From positions 1-64,000 of the forward strand of contig JAEYWX010000013.1 of the NCBI GenBank assembly GCA_023428755.1: a stretch of DNA of 64,000 nt, given 5' to 3'. Each line of letters opens with the position of its first letter. Position 1 is the stretch's first letter. The translations under genes and the position numbers were made by a program. The DNA comes from Bacteroidota bacterium (GTDB lineage: Bacteria; Bacteroidota; Bacteroidia; Chitinophagales; Chitinophagaceae). Positions 51,595 through 61,391 of the stretch are shown in pieces. Under the pieces are notes generated by a model, which did not search any database, was not told the origin of the DNA, and worked only from the letters and a program-made list of their open reading frames with translations.

Positions 51595-53259
51595 ATGCAA
51601 CAACAAATTACACTCCGCCTGCTGCCTTCTGAGGCAAGCGATACTTCAATTATTTCCGAAAAAATTGCTGCTTCAGCCGCTGTTGCTGTGAATGCCGTCA
51701 ATGGGTTTCATATACTGAAACAATCGATTGATGCAAGAAGCAGGCAGGCATGGATCAACCTCACCGTAAAGGCTTTTATTGATGAACCTGTTGCAGAACG
51801 GGAAAAAACCCATTTTACATTTCGTGATGTACATGCAGCCAATCATAAAGTGATCATTGTTGGTGCAGGTCCTGCAGGTTTATTTGCAGCACTGCGTTTT
51901 ATTGAACTGGGCATTAAACCCATTGTGATTGAGCGGGGGAAAGATGTGCGTGCACGCCGGCGTGATTTAGCGGCACTTAATAAAGAAGGAGAAGTAAATC
52001 CCGAGAGTAATTATTGTTTTGGCGAAGGAGGAGCTGGTACATACAGCGATGGGAAACTCTATACACGCAGCAGTAAACGGGGAAGCATTGATCGTATTCT
52101 TCAACTCTTTGTACGTTTTGGAGCCGATGAAAAAATTTTATATCAAAGTCATCCGCATATTGGCACCAATAAACTGCCCCACATTATTACTGCCATGCGG
52201 GAATTTATTTTGAGTTGTGGTGGTGAAATCCATTTTGAAACAAAACTCACCAATTTCATTGTTGAGAATGAAAGTTTAAAAGGAATCGAGATCAACCACA
52301 ATGCAATACTGCAAGCCGATGCAGTTGTACTTGCCACCGGCCACAGTGCAAGAGATATTTTTGAACTACTGCATCAAAATAATATTCTCATCGAAGCCAA
52401 ACCCTTTGCATTGGGTGTACGGATCGAACATCCGCAGGCATTGATCGATTCCATTCAATACCGCTGCCCGGTACGTGATGAATTTCTTCCGCCTGCCTCC
52501 TATAGTTTGGTGGAGCAGGTAAAAGGAAAAGGTGTCTTCAGTTTTTGTATGTGCCCTGGTGGTATTATTGCACCTGCTGCTACATCTCCGGGCGAATTAG
52601 TGGTAAATGGATGGAGCCCTTCAAAACGAAACAATGCATTTGCCAATAGCGGCATGGTAGTAACTGTAGACGTGAAAGATGCCGTTCTTTATTTTGAAAA
52701 GTTAAAAGGCAAATTGGGAAAAGTAACTACTGAAAAAACAGGCCATTCCAAAATTTCCCAATTCCAAAATTCCGAATTATATAATGATCCGTTGCTATTA
52801 CTGAAGTTTCAACAGTCAATCGAACAAAAAGCATTCGCAGCAGGTGGTGGTAAATTCGTTGCACCGGCTCAACGTATGGTTGATCTGTTTGAAAAGAAAA
52901 CATCTTCAACCCTGCCGGATTGTTCGTATTTACCGGGTATTACCAGCACATCGTTAGCTACTGTGTTGCCTGATTTTATTTTTGAAGATCTGCGGTTGGC
53001 ATTCCAGGCATTTGGCAAAAAAATGCGTGGCTATTTTACCAACGAAGCGATTGCTGTTGCCACCGAATCAAGAACATCATCACCGGTTCGTATTCCACGA
53101 AACAATGAAACATTGCAGCATCCGCAAATCGCCGGACTTTATCCTTGCGGAGAGGGTGCCGGTTACGCAGGTGGTATTGTAAGTGCGGCAATGGATGGGG
53201 AACGGGTGGCCAATATGATCGCCGTTCAACTGGGCCATTCATCAAGTATCGATGTATGA
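51595..53259 (+). CDS. FAD-dependent oxidoreductase (COG2509-like)
   Basis: 554 residues. A short N-terminal ferredoxin-like part (about 1-70), then a Rossmann FAD site KVIIVGAGPAGLFAAL (about 83-98) with VIERGKDVRARR, a second glycine-rich segment EGGAGTYSDGKLYTR and a C-terminal YPCGEGAGYAGGIVSAA. These match the uncharacterised FAD dehydrogenases of COG2509. Around residues 383-396 the sequence HSKISQFQNSELYN derives from an AT-rich repeat (52743-52778) that also occurs in the cysD-cysN spacer, so the gene has taken up a repeat in frame. Substrate unknown. Confidence 0.85.
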   Translation: MQQQITLRLLPSEASDTSIISEKIAASAAVAVNAVNGFHILKQSIDARSRQAWINLTVKAFIDEPVAEREKTHFTFRDVHAANHKVIIVGAGPAGLFAALRFIELGIKPIVIERGKDVRARRRDLAALNKEGEVNPESNYCFGEGGAGTYSDGKLYTRSSKRGSIDRILQLFVRFGADEKILYQSHPHIGTNKLPHIITAMREFILSCGGEIHFETKLTNFIVENESLKGIEINHNAILQADAVVLATGHSARDIFELLHQNNILIEAKPFALGVRIEHPQALIDSIQYRCPVRDEFLPPASYSLVEQVKGKGVFSFCMCPGGIIAPAATSPGELVVNGWSPSKRNNAFANSGMVVTVDVKDAVLYFEKLKGKLGKVTTEKTGHSKISQFQNSELYNDPLLLLKFQQSIEQKAFAAGGGKFVAPAQRMVDLFEKKTSSTLPDCSYLPGITSTSLATVLPDFIFEDLRLAFQAFGKKMRGYFTNEAIAVATESRTSSPVRIPRNNETLQHPQIAGLYPCGEGAGYAGGIVSAAMDGERVANMIAVQLGHSSSIDV

Positions 53260-53316
53260 TAAATTTTCAATCAGTATCTTGTAACAAATCAACATTTCAG
53301 CACTCTAATACTGCGT

Positions 53317-54252
53317 ATGAGTACAATTTTGGAAGTTCAGAACCTGAAGAAATACTTCTCTTCACAAAAAGCTGTTGACGATATCAGCTTCAGCATCCAG
53401 CAAGGATCCATCTTTGGTTTATTAGGACCAAACGGTGCAGGTAAAACCACATTGATCCGAATGATCACCGGTATATTTTATCCGGACGCCGGAACAATCC
53501 AGCTGAATGGTAAAAAGTTCAACCCGGTCGACGACGTGATCAATATCGGTTACATGCCCGAAGAACGTGGACTTTACAAAAAAATGAAAGTGGGCGAACA
53601 GGCCATGTACCTGGCACAATTAAAAGGTATGAGTAAACAGGATGCCTTTGTAAAAGTGAAAGAATGGTTCGAAAAATTTGAGATGGGCAGTTGGTGGAAC
53701 AAAAAAGTAGAAGACCTTTCCAAAGGGATGGGACAAAAACTGCAGTTTGTAACCACAGTATTGCACGAGCCGAAACTGGTGATATTGGATGAGCCCTTCA
53801 GTGGTCTCGATCCGGTGAACAGCAATTTGATCAAAGATGAGATATTCAATCTTGCTCAAAAAGGCACCACTATTATTTTCAGTACACATCGCATGGAGCA
53901 AGTAGAAGAAATTTGCGACCATATTATATTAGTAAACAAAGGCGAAAAAATTCTTGATGGGAGCGTAAAAGAAATTAAACAACAGTTTAAGCAACATATT
54001 TTCAAAGCAGAAGTGGAGCAACTGCCAGCCAATCAGCAGCACCCATCTTTCTCGATTGCAGAACAAAATGGAAATAATCTTACACTAAAGATCAACGAAG
54101 GCTATCAGTCAAACGATATACTGCTGCACTTCATCAACCAAAAAAGTGTAATTGTTGCTTATCACGAAATTCTTCCTTCACTCAACGAAATCTTTATTCG
54201 CCTTGTAGAAGGAACACCAACTGCACGCCAATTTCAAACTGTTACTGCATAA
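53317..54252 (+). CDS. ABC transporter ATP-binding protein (NatA-like)
   Basis: 311 residues. Walker A GPNGAGKTT (about 38-46), Q-loop region MPEERGLYKKM, signature LSKGMGQKLQF (an LSxGxxQ variant), Walker B LVILDEPFSGLDP and switch His in STHRM. The C-terminal extension (about 225-311) is that of NatA-type exporters. It pairs with the permease gene 11 nt downstream. Export of sodium is the name-giving case; the substrate here is unknown. Confidence 0.92.
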   Translation: MSTILEVQNLKKYFSSQKAVDDISFSIQQGSIFGLLGPNGAGKTTLIRMITGIFYPDAGTIQLNGKKFNPVDDVINIGYMPEERGLYKKMKVGEQAMYLAQLKGMSKQDAFVKVKEWFEKFEMGSWWNKKVEDLSKGMGQKLQFVTTVLHEPKLVILDEPFSGLDPVNSNLIKDEIFNLAQKGTTIIFSTHRMEQVEEICDHIILVNKGEKILDGSVKEIKQQFKQHIFKAEVEQLPANQQHPSFSIAEQNGNNLTLKINEGYQSNDILLHFINQKSVIVAYHEILPSLNEIFIRLVEGTPTARQFQTVTA

Positions 54253-54263
54253 TACCATCACAT

Positions 54264-55580
54264 ATGAATAAGATCTGGATCATCATAAAAAGGGAATATG
54301 TTACGAGAGTTCGTAACAAAACATTTTTGCTTTCCACCTTTCTGTTTCCCCTTCTCATGTTTGCACTCATTTTTGGCGGTGCATTTATAGGAGCAAATGG
54401 AACGGAACAACGAAAGATTGCTGTAAACGATCAAAGCGGACTGTATAAAAATAATTTCAAAGAAGGGTCTGCTGTTACATTTGGCTATGCCGATGATATA
54501 ACAAGAACAAACTATAAAGACAAGGGCTACGAGGGTATCCTCATCGTTTACTCTGCCAACCGGCAAACACCGGATTCTGTTCGGCTTTATACCGAAAAAC
54601 AATTGGGTCTTGCAACAGACGAAGCCATCAAGAACCAAATTCAAAAAATCAATGAAGACAGGTTGCTGATGGAAAAGGGTGTTACCAGAAACACGTTGGA
54701 TTCGATCAAAGAACAGAGCAGAAATTCATCTTCGCTTAACTACCGTTCTTACCAGGTAAAAGGAGCCGAAATAAAAGAAGACAATAAAATGCTTGCACTG
54801 GGTATTGGCTATGCAAGCGGCTTTATCATTTACATTGTACTGTTTATTTATGGTGCCGCCGTTATGCGTGGTGTTATGGAAGAAAAAACGAACCGCATTG
54901 CAGAAGTAATGGTTAGCAGTGTAAAACCATTTCAGTTGATGCTTGGAAAGATCATTGGTATTGCAGCCGTTGGTTTAACGCAGCTTTTTTTATGGATCAT
55001 TCTCATCTTTATCCTTTCCTCATTAAGCAGCGTTCTTATTGGACAGGAAGCATTGGAGCAGGCACAAAAAATGAATGAAGCAATGCCGGGCATGGCGCAG
55101 AACAATACCATGGCGTTGAAAGTACTGCAGGCAAAAACTACAGTGTTCAGTGCAAACTGGGCGTTGATTATTCCTTGCTTCATTTTCTACTTTCTGTTTG
55201 GTTACTTATTCTACGCTTCTTTATTTGCTGCTGTTGGCAGTGTAGTAAATGAAGATCCGCAGGAAGCACAGTCGTTGATGTTACCTATCACTATGCCAAT
55301 TATTCTCGGAATTTTCATTATGATGAATGCCGTTCAAAATCCTTCCGGTTCACTGGCCGTATGGGGAAGTATTATTCCATTTACCTCTCCGATAGTTATG
55401 ATGGCACGCATTCCGTTTGGAGTACCCTGGTGGCAACTTGGTTTGTCAATGGTTTCACTCATCATCGGATTTTTATTTACAACCTGGATGAGTGCAAAAA
55501 TTTACCGCACCGGTATTTTGTTATACGGTAAAAAAGTAACCTTAAAGGAAATGGCGAAATGGGCCTTCCGGAAATCATAA
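54264..55580 (+). CDS. ABC transporter permease (NatB/ABC-2 type)
   Basis: 438 residues. An N-terminal helix (about 20-45), a large extracytoplasmic domain (about 46-165), then five or six helices from 175 on (ALGIGYASGFIIYIVLFIYGAA, IIGIAAVGLTQLFLWIILIF, LFGYLFYASLFAAVG, ITMPIILGIFIMMN). The EEKTNRIAEVMVSSVKPFQLM segment is the coupling motif of ABC-2 permeases. Operon with the ATPase; ends at a strong hairpin. Confidence 0.92.
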   Translation: MNKIWIIIKREYVTRVRNKTFLLSTFLFPLLMFALIFGGAFIGANGTEQRKIAVNDQSGLYKNNFKEGSAVTFGYADDITRTNYKDKGYEGILIVYSANRQTPDSVRLYTEKQLGLATDEAIKNQIQKINEDRLLMEKGVTRNTLDSIKEQSRNSSSLNYRSYQVKGAEIKEDNKMLALGIGYASGFIIYIVLFIYGAAVMRGVMEEKTNRIAEVMVSSVKPFQLMLGKIIGIAAVGLTQLFLWIILIFILSSLSSVLIGQEALEQAQKMNEAMPGMAQNNTMALKVLQAKTTVFSANWALIIPCFIFYFLFGYLFYASLFAAVGSVVNEDPQEAQSLMLPITMPIILGIFIMMNAVQNPSGSLAVWGSIIPFTSPIVMMARIPFGVPWWQLGLSMVSLIIGFLFTTWMSAKIYRTGILLYGKKVTLKEMAKWAFRKS

Positions 55581-55599
55581 GCTAAAAAAGTATCGACAT

Positions 55600-55636
55600 A
55601 AAAAAGTCCCCTGATAATCACCAGGGGACTTTTTTA
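55600..55636. terminator. bidirectional terminator
   Basis: AAAAAGTCCCCTG / CAGGGGACTTTTTT with loop ATAATCAC, between the convergent permease and the CarboxypepD-like gene. Confidence 0.85.
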
Positions 55637-55647
55637 TACTTTAATAA

Positions 55648-56043
55648 TCAGAAAGAATGAATGGTAATGGGCGCAATAAAAGGTTGATGAATTTCTTCTT
55701 CTGCGGGGATTACTTCAAACTCAATTTTGAGAATGATTCCTTCCTTTACAAGGATTGCTTCTTTTTTTGTGGCACGATAGCCAACTTTATCAATCACGAT
55801 GGTATGCTCACCAATGGGAACATTATTTAATTTAAACCCGCCATTGGCATCAGTAACTATGTCCTTTGAGAACGATGCTTTTTTAATGGAAGCATTAAAT
55901 GTAGCATTGGCTACCGGTTTCTTTGTTTCTGCATCAAGTATCACACCTTGAACAGAACCTGTTTCGGTTCCTTTATCTGCATTGGCATAAGCACTAACTG
56001 AAACACCTGTCATGAACAGCGAAGCAAGAATTAATTTCTTCAT
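55648..56043 (-). CDS. secreted CarboxypepD-regulatory-like protein
   Basis: 131 residues. Signal peptide (MKKLILASLFMTGVSVSAYA), then one carboxypeptidase-regulatory-like beta-sandwich: VQGVILDAETKKPVANATF, ... DANGGFKLNNVPIGEHTIVIDKVGYRATKK. The tail is acidic (EVIPAEEEIHQPF). Like the gene at 265-588 it is a stand-alone single domain; binding or structural roles are assumed for such proteins. Confidence 0.82.
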   Translation of the reverse strand: MKKLILASLFMTGVSVSAYANADKGTETGSVQGVILDAETKKPVANATFNASIKKASFSKDIVTDANGGFKLNNVPIGEHTIVIDKVGYRATKKEAILVKEGIILKIEFEVIPAEEEIHQPFIAPITIHSF

Positions 56044-56193
56044 AACAATTGTTTTACGATGATAAGAGATTAAAGTTACAGAACAATAACAGTTTTCTCA
56101 CCGGGTTTATGACAACTGAAGCTGTTAAATTGTTCTGAAATAAGGTTTTCATTTCAAACCTACGAATTTAATCGTAAAAAGATCAGAAAAACT

Positions 56194-57150
56194 TTATACT
56201 AAAGTATTATTTCCGAGTGGATTGTTGCATGCTTCCAGAAATTCGTTCCAAAGATTTTCAGTAATGGCAGCGGCCGGTAAAATTTCGTCAAGCAAGGCAC
56301 TCACCTGTCCTATCTCCAATTCGCCTTCGTCCATATTCCCTTCAAACATACCCCGCTTGGCCCGGGCCCTTCCCAGCAACTGCTGCATTTCTTCTTTGGT
56401 AGCTCCCCGTTGTTCAGCTTCCTGTATTTGTTTGTAGAATTCATTCTTTATCAGTCGTACGGGTGCCAGTTGTTTTAGTGTAAGTATAGTATCGCCTTCA
56501 TTCGTATTGATAACAGCCTGCTTAAAATTGAGATGACTGCTTGCTTCAACACTTGCAACATACCGGCTCCCAACCTGCACCGCTTCTGCACCCAATACCA
56601 TGGCTGCCAGCATTTGCCTTCCCGTTGCAATACCGCCCGCAGCAATTAATGGAATATGAATTGCTTTTTTCACCGCCGGTATCAATACCATACTGGTGGT
56701 TTCTTCCCTGCCGTTATGCCCGCCTGCTTCAAATCCTTCCGCTACCACCGCATCGCAACCTGCTTCCTGTGCTTTTAATGCAAACTTGCTGCTGCTTACA
56801 ACATGCACAACAGTTATTCCATTTGCTTTCAACTTCGATGTCCATGTTTTGGGATTGCCTGCACTGGTGAAAACAATCTTTACTTCTTCTTCAATTATAA
56901 TATCGATCAGTTGATCAATATCAGGATAAAGCAACGGAATGTTCACTGCAAATGGTTTACCGGTTGCTGCTTTGCATTTTTGGATATGTTCCTTTAATAC
57001 AGCCGGATACATGCTGCCTGCACCCAGTATGCCCAATCCACCGGCATTACTTACGGCACTGGCCAAACGCCATCCGCTGGCCCAGATCATTCCCGCCTGA
57101 ATGATGGGTTTTTCAATATGGAAGAGTTGTGTAATGCGGTTGGAAAACAT
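56194..57150 (-). CDS. nitronate monooxygenase / FabK-like flavoprotein
   Basis: 318 residues from ATG 57150 (MFSNRITQL); ATG 57159 adds three residues. FMN-dependent (beta/alpha)8 barrel of the NMO/2-nitropropane dioxygenase family. It begins HIEKPIIQAGMIWASGWRLA, has GFEAGGHNG (His of the active-site loop) and IAAGGIATGRQMLAAMVLGAEAVQVGS (phosphate binding). FabK enoyl-ACP reductases are close relatives; without a nearby fab operon, the NMO class is the safer call. Confidence 0.85.
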   Translation of the reverse strand: MFSNRITQLFHIEKPIIQAGMIWASGWRLASAVSNAGGLGILGAGSMYPAVLKEHIQKCKAATGKPFAVNIPLLYPDIDQLIDIIIEEEVKIVFTSAGNPKTWTSKLKANGITVVHVVSSSKFALKAQEAGCDAVVAEGFEAGGHNGREETTSMVLIPAVKKAIHIPLIAAGGIATGRQMLAAMVLGAEAVQVGSRYVASVEASSHLNFKQAVINTNEGDTILTLKQLAPVRLIKNEFYKQIQEAEQRGATKEEMQQLLGRARAKRGMFEGNMDEGELEIGQVSALLDEILPAAAITENLWNEFLEACNNPLGNNTLV

Positions 57151-57190
57151 AATCAGCAAATTTGCGAATTAGCTCATCAGCTAATTGCGA

Positions 57191-58183
57191 TTATCCCAAA
57201 TCAATTTCTGTATTATCGCCAATATTAAGGCTTCTTGTTTCGCCTTTCACTTCGGTATCGCTGCCAATAAGTGATTCTTCCAATACAATGTCATACAGAT
57301 CGGCATACGAACCAATTATGGAGCCTTTAATAATGGAATAGTTGATGGTAGTATTATCGCCCACAGAAACATTCGGACCGATGATTGAATTTTTGATCTC
57401 ACAGTTTTTGCCAATGCTCACCGGTTCTACTACAATTACATTTTCAAAACGATGATCAGGAGATATAGATGTGCCGAATTTTTTCAGCAAGGTTGCATTT
57501 GATTCGAGCAGTGAATCTTTGTTCCCGCAATCGAACCAGTTCAATACTTTGAATGATTGAAAAGACGCACCTTTTTCAATCATACATTGCAGGGCATCTG
57601 TTAAACTGTATTCATCCCTGTTCTTTACTCCTTCCCTGAAATTAACCTCGAGGCAATCAAACATCATGTTTGAATTGCTGATCTTGTAAATACCTACAAG
57701 TGCCATATTGCTTTTTGGGATATGCGGCTTTTCCACCACTTTCAGCACTTTTCCATCTTCATCTATTTCAGCCACACCAAAGTTGCGGGGATCATCTACT
57801 TTTTTAACTGCCAGCATGGAATGGCTGCTCTCCAGCACTTCTTTGATATTGTACTCACAAATTGTATCGCCCAGTACAATAATTACATCATCACCATTTA
57901 CCTGTTCTTTTGAAAGCAAAATTGCATGTCCCAGGCCCTGTCGTTCGCTTTGGTTTACAAATGTGCTGTTGATGCCCGGAAATGAATCTTTGATGTAGTC
58001 CTGTATTTTTTCTCCCAGATAACCTGTTATAAAGATAAACTCCTGCACTCCTGCTTCCTGCAGTTGTTCAACAATAATACTTAACACGGTTTTACCGGCT
58101 ATGGGAATAAGAGCTTTGGGCTGTGTATATGTGTGTGGCCGCAGTTTGGTACCTGCACCGGCCACGGGAATAATTGCTTTCAT
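57191..58183 (-). CDS. sugar nucleotidyltransferase with hexapeptide repeats
   Basis: 330 residues. The N-terminal NTP-transferase domain (1-235) starts MKAIIPVAGAGTKLRPHTYT (G-x-G-T-x-L-R-P signature), with QPKALIPIAGK and VVLGDTICEY-type metal Asp. The C-terminal part (about 240-330) is a left-handed beta-helix (IGKNCEIKNSIIGPNVSVGD). It resembles glucose-1-phosphate thymidylyl/uridylyltransferases; the exact nucleotide and sugar cannot be read. Used in envelope glycan synthesis by inference. Confidence 0.85.
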   Translation of the reverse strand: MKAIIPVAGAGTKLRPHTYTQPKALIPIAGKTVLSIIVEQLQEAGVQEFIFITGYLGEKIQDYIKDSFPGINSTFVNQSERQGLGHAILLSKEQVNGDDVIIVLGDTICEYNIKEVLESSHSMLAVKKVDDPRNFGVAEIDEDGKVLKVVEKPHIPKSNMALVGIYKISNSNMMFDCLEVNFREGVKNRDEYSLTDALQCMIEKGASFQSFKVLNWFDCGNKDSLLESNATLLKKFGTSISPDHRFENVIVVEPVSIGKNCEIKNSIIGPNVSVGDNTTINYSIIKGSIIGSYADLYDIVLEESLIGSDTEVKGETRSLNIGDNTEIDLG

Positions 58184-58485
58184 GTTCAGAACGTGGTCTA
58201 AAATCGAAGCGGCTAAAGTAGGACTTTTTCAATTAACCAACGTTGCTACGTCTGTAAACTCTGTTTATAAAAATAGTAACCGAAGTTCACGTATCAACTT
58301 TCATGGGCTTATTTTTGCACCGCAATTGAGAATTGAACAGGATTGTTGAGCGTCAGTTGTTTCCTGATCGGCTATTACTGTCTACCTCGTGCAGGCGCTT
58401 TGGTCTGCAACCCGGGCAATATTCCGGGACTTGTTCCTTCGGTTCTTACTGCAACATTTATACACTATAAACTCAGCAACCACTC
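58184..58485 (+). promoter_or_regulatory. 302-nt gap ahead of glyA
   Basis: A possible -7 element TATTTTTG lies at 58310-58317 (plus strand), with only a weak -33. This would leave a ~160-nt leader with a CCCGG/CCGGG hairpin (about 58411-58430). I find no known riboswitch and no convincing gene. Confidence 0.35.
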
Positions 58486-59766
58486 ATGCAACGGGACACG
58501 ACCATTTTCAATCTCATCAACCGGGAATTACAACGCCAACGCCACGGCATTGAACTCATCGCCTCCGAAAACTTCACATCATTACAGGTAATGCAGGCGA
58601 TGGGCAGCGTATTAACCAATAAATATGCTGAGGGTTATCCCGGTCGCCGTTATTATGGCGGTTGCGAAATTGTGGATCAAACCGAACAATTAGCGATTGA
58701 TCGTTTGAAAGAAATTTTTGGTTGCGAATATGCAAACGTGCAACCGCACAGTGGTGCACAGGCCAATGCTTCAGTTACGCAAGCCATTTTAAAACCCGGC
58801 GATATTACATTAGGTCTTGACCTGAGCATGGGCGGACACCTTACCCACGGATCACCTGTAAACTACAGTGGCAAATTATACGAAGCTCATTTTTACGGCG
58901 TGGTAAAAGAAACCGGTTTGGTTGATTATGAAACGCTGGAACAAAAAGCAAGAACGCTGAAACCCAAATTAATTTATTGCGGTGCCAGTGCATATAGCCG
59001 TGATTGGGATTATGCACGCATTCGCAAAGTAGCTGACGAAGTTGGTGCATTTGTACTGTGTGATATGGCACACCCTGCCGGTTTAATTGCAAAAGGCTTG
59101 CTGAGTTCACCATTTGAACATTGCCATTTTGTTACTTCTACCACACATAAAACTTTGCGTGGACCAAGAGGCGGAATTATCCTTATGCATAAAGATTTTG
59201 AAAACCCGTTTGGCTTGAAAGATGTGAAAGGAAATACACGTATGATGAGCAACCTGATCGATATGGGTGTATTCCCCGGTCAGCAAGGCGGCCCGCTAGA
59301 ACATGTTATTGCAGCCAAAGCCGTTGCTTTCGGTGAAATACTTACAGATGATTTTACAACCTATGCCAAACAGGTACAGTTGAATGCACAGGCAATGGCT
59401 GCTGCGTTTGTAGGAAGGGATTACAAACTTATTTCTGATGGCACAGATAATCATTTGATGTTGATCGATCTGCGTAACAAAAACATCAGCGGTAAGAAAG
59501 CAGAACAGGTATTAGGTAAAGCGGAGATCACGACCAATAAAAACATGGTTCCGTTTGATGATAAGAGTGCATTTGTAACTAGTGGTATCCGTACTGGAGT
59601 GGCAGCCATTACAACACGTGGCATGAAAGAAGAGCATATGGAATTTGTGGTGGATGTAATTGACCGCAGTTTGATGAATGCAGATGATGAAGCGATTCTT
59701 GCTGCCATCCGTAAAGAAGTAAATGCATTTATGGAACAGTTCCCATTATACCCTGAGTTAGGTTAA
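58486..59766 (+). CDS. glyA: serine hydroxymethyltransferase
   Basis: 426 residues, PLP enzyme interconverting serine and glycine with transfer of a one-carbon unit to tetrahydrofolate. IELIASENFTSLQVMQAMGS and NKYAEGYPGRRYYGGCE are family hallmarks; the PLP Lys lies in VTSTTHKTLRGPRGG. Complete, normal length. Followed 25 nt later by a DUF4293 gene. Confidence 0.97.
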   Translation: MQRDTTIFNLINRELQRQRHGIELIASENFTSLQVMQAMGSVLTNKYAEGYPGRRYYGGCEIVDQTEQLAIDRLKEIFGCEYANVQPHSGAQANASVTQAILKPGDITLGLDLSMGGHLTHGSPVNYSGKLYEAHFYGVVKETGLVDYETLEQKARTLKPKLIYCGASAYSRDWDYARIRKVADEVGAFVLCDMAHPAGLIAKGLLSSPFEHCHFVTSTTHKTLRGPRGGIILMHKDFENPFGLKDVKGNTRMMSNLIDMGVFPGQQGGPLEHVIAAKAVAFGEILTDDFTTYAKQVQLNAQAMAAAFVGRDYKLISDGTDNHLMLIDLRNKNISGKKAEQVLGKAEITTNKNMVPFDDKSAFVTSGIRTGVAAITTRGMKEEHMEFVVDVIDRSLMNADDEAILAAIRKEVNAFMEQFPLYPELG

Positions 59767-59791
59767 CCAAGTAACCATTGAAATTTTTACT

Positions 59792-60199
59792 ATGATTCAG
59801 CGCATTCAAACCATTTGGCTCTTACTGGCAGCATCAGCAGCCCTTGTAACATTAAAACTTTCGTTTTACAGCGGCAACAAAGACAACAACCTGTTTGAAG
59901 AATTAAATGGTACCAGTAATTTTTTGATACTGATTGTTACTGTAGCAGTAGCCGTAACTGCCCTGGCCACAATTTTTCTGTTTAAGAACCGTAAACTGCA
60001 AATGCGCTTATCCTGGCTGGGGTTATTGCTGCAATTGATTGTTCTTGCACTGTACTTTCAGCAAACAAAACAATTTGTGCAGGGAAGCTTTACATTAACA
60101 TCTGCCATCAGCTTTGTGATCCCTGTATTTTTTATTCTTGCATGGTTGGGTATTCGTAAGGATGAAAAACTGATCAAAAGTATGGACCGGTTAAGATAA
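59792..60199 (+). CDS. DUF4293 membrane protein
   Basis: 135 residues with four helices (about 5-25, 44-66, 74-92, 104-122). The start MIQRIQTIWLLLAA and the tail RKDEKLIKSMDRLR are typical of DUF4293, a Bacteroidota family of unknown function. Likely cotranscribed with glyA. Confidence 0.85.
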   Translation: MIQRIQTIWLLLAASAALVTLKLSFYSGNKDNNLFEELNGTSNFLILIVTVAVAVTALATIFLFKNRKLQMRLSWLGLLLQLIVLALYFQQTKQFVQGSFTLTSAISFVIPVFFILAWLGIRKDEKLIKSMDRLR

Positions 60200-60219
60200 T
60201 TAGAATTGAACGTATAGGA

Positions 60220-60250
60220 AAAGACCAACTGTTGAACGGTTGGTCTTTTT
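60220..60250 (+). terminator. terminator after the DUF4293 gene
   Basis: AAGACCAAC / GTTGGTCTT hairpin followed by TTTTTTT. Confidence 0.85.
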
Positions 60251-60343
60251 TTATGCTATAACTTTTACAAAAACCGAAATACACGTAGTTCTACTATCTA
60301 TTTGGTGATATTACCTATTAGACTTAAATAGGGTTTTTTCTCT

Positions 60344-60373
60344 TTTGCAACTAAGTGCATACCCTTATTTTTG
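60344..60373 (+). promoter_or_regulatory. promoter of the T9SS protein gene
   Basis: TTTG (60344-60347), 18 nt, TATTTTTG (60366-60373), 20 nt before ATG 60393. This excludes the upstream in-frame ATG at 60345 as the start. Confidence 0.6.
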
Positions 60374-60392
60374 TTATTCCAAATCCCGATCC

Positions 60393-61391
60393 ATGAAAAC
60401 GATTCTAATTGTTTCACTCCTTATTGCAGCCTGTTGCACAGCTAATGCTACCATACGTACAGTAGTAGGTAATTCCGGACAAGGTTGGTCAGTTGCCAGT
60501 AATTGGTCACCAGCAGTTGTTCCTCAGAATGGCGATACGGTTGTAATACCTGCAGGGCAAACGATGAGTGTAAAAACAAGCATCTACAATAACACTCCCA
60601 ACCTTGTGATTCGTGTTCATGGAACATTAAATTTTTCTTCCGGTGGTAAACTTGACTTAGGTAATAATTCCAAAATTGTTGTGTATACAAATGGACGAAT
60701 CACTACGGCAGGAACTCCTTCCGAAACAATAAAGATTGGAAATGTTACCAAATACAAAGGCAACAGCGATGGAACAATTGTTGGACCAGCCTATACCGAT
60801 TCATTTTCCGGTGCATCTCCCAGTGGATTTTCAATGAGCATTTTACCGGTGAAGTTTCAATCATTCCTTGTAAAATTAAACGGATTGCAGCAAGTACAGT
60901 TAAGCTGGACCGTTAGTGACGAAAGCCAGATCAGCGGTTATACGGTTGAGAAAAGTACAGATGCCAGGTTATGGAAACAACTAAACCATCAACCGGCGAG
61001 CAACAGCAATCAAGCTATTAAAACCTACACCGAAACTGACAGTTTTATATCGGCAGGTACCACCTACTACCGGGTAAGAGCAGTTGGAACCAATGGCGAA
61101 ACCTTCTACTCAAAAACAGAACTGATTGAACAACGGTCTGTAAAAGGATTTACAATTTATCCCAATCCTGTTTCATCAAAATTACGATTGAACATCGACC
61201 CATCTAATTTGCAAGGAACGGTTACGATTACCTTGTACTCATCAAATGCTGTAAAAGCAGAACAGGTTCAGTACGATCGGTTGCCATCCATCGTAGAAAT
61301 GAATGTGAGTCATTTACCAAAAGGCATGTACAGGGTTGTACTAACGGATGGCAGCGGTGTAAAGCAAGATCAATCCGTAATCATTTACTAA
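60393..61391 (+). CDS. T9SS type A sorting-domain secreted protein
   Basis: 332 residues from ATG 60393, chosen because it gives a signal peptide (MKTILIVSLLIAACCTANA) and lies after the promoter. Residues 20-140 form a beta-helix-like G8/RTX-type region with asparagine- and glycine-rich strands (WSVASNWSPAVVPQNGDTVV). A fibronectin-like part follows (QVQLSWTVSDESQISGYTVE), then the sorting domain FTIYPNPVSSKLRLNI ... LPKGMYRVVLTDGSG. It is expected to be exported by the type IX system and kept at the cell surface. Its stop overlaps the converging uvrA stop (CTAA). Confidence 0.88.
   Translation: MKTILIVSLLIAACCTANATIRTVVGNSGQGWSVASNWSPAVVPQNGDTVVIPAGQTMSVKTSIYNNTPNLVIRVHGTLNFSSGGKLDLGNNSKIVVYTNGRITTAGTPSETIKIGNVTKYKGNSDGTIVGPAYTDSFSGASPSGFSMSILPVKFQSFLVKLNGLQQVQLSWTVSDESQISGYTVEKSTDARLWKQLNHQPASNSNQAIKTYTETDSFISAGTTYYRVRAVGTNGETFYSKTELIEQRSVKGFTIYPNPVSSKLRLNIDPSNLQGTVTITLYSSNAVKAEQVQYDRLPSIVEMNVSHLPKGMYRVVLTDGSGVKQDQSVIIY

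Noticed and set aside
58343..58591. An 82-codon frame ahead of and overlapping glyA
   Set aside because: It overlaps the glyA start, has no recognisable motif, and the glyA frame is certain.
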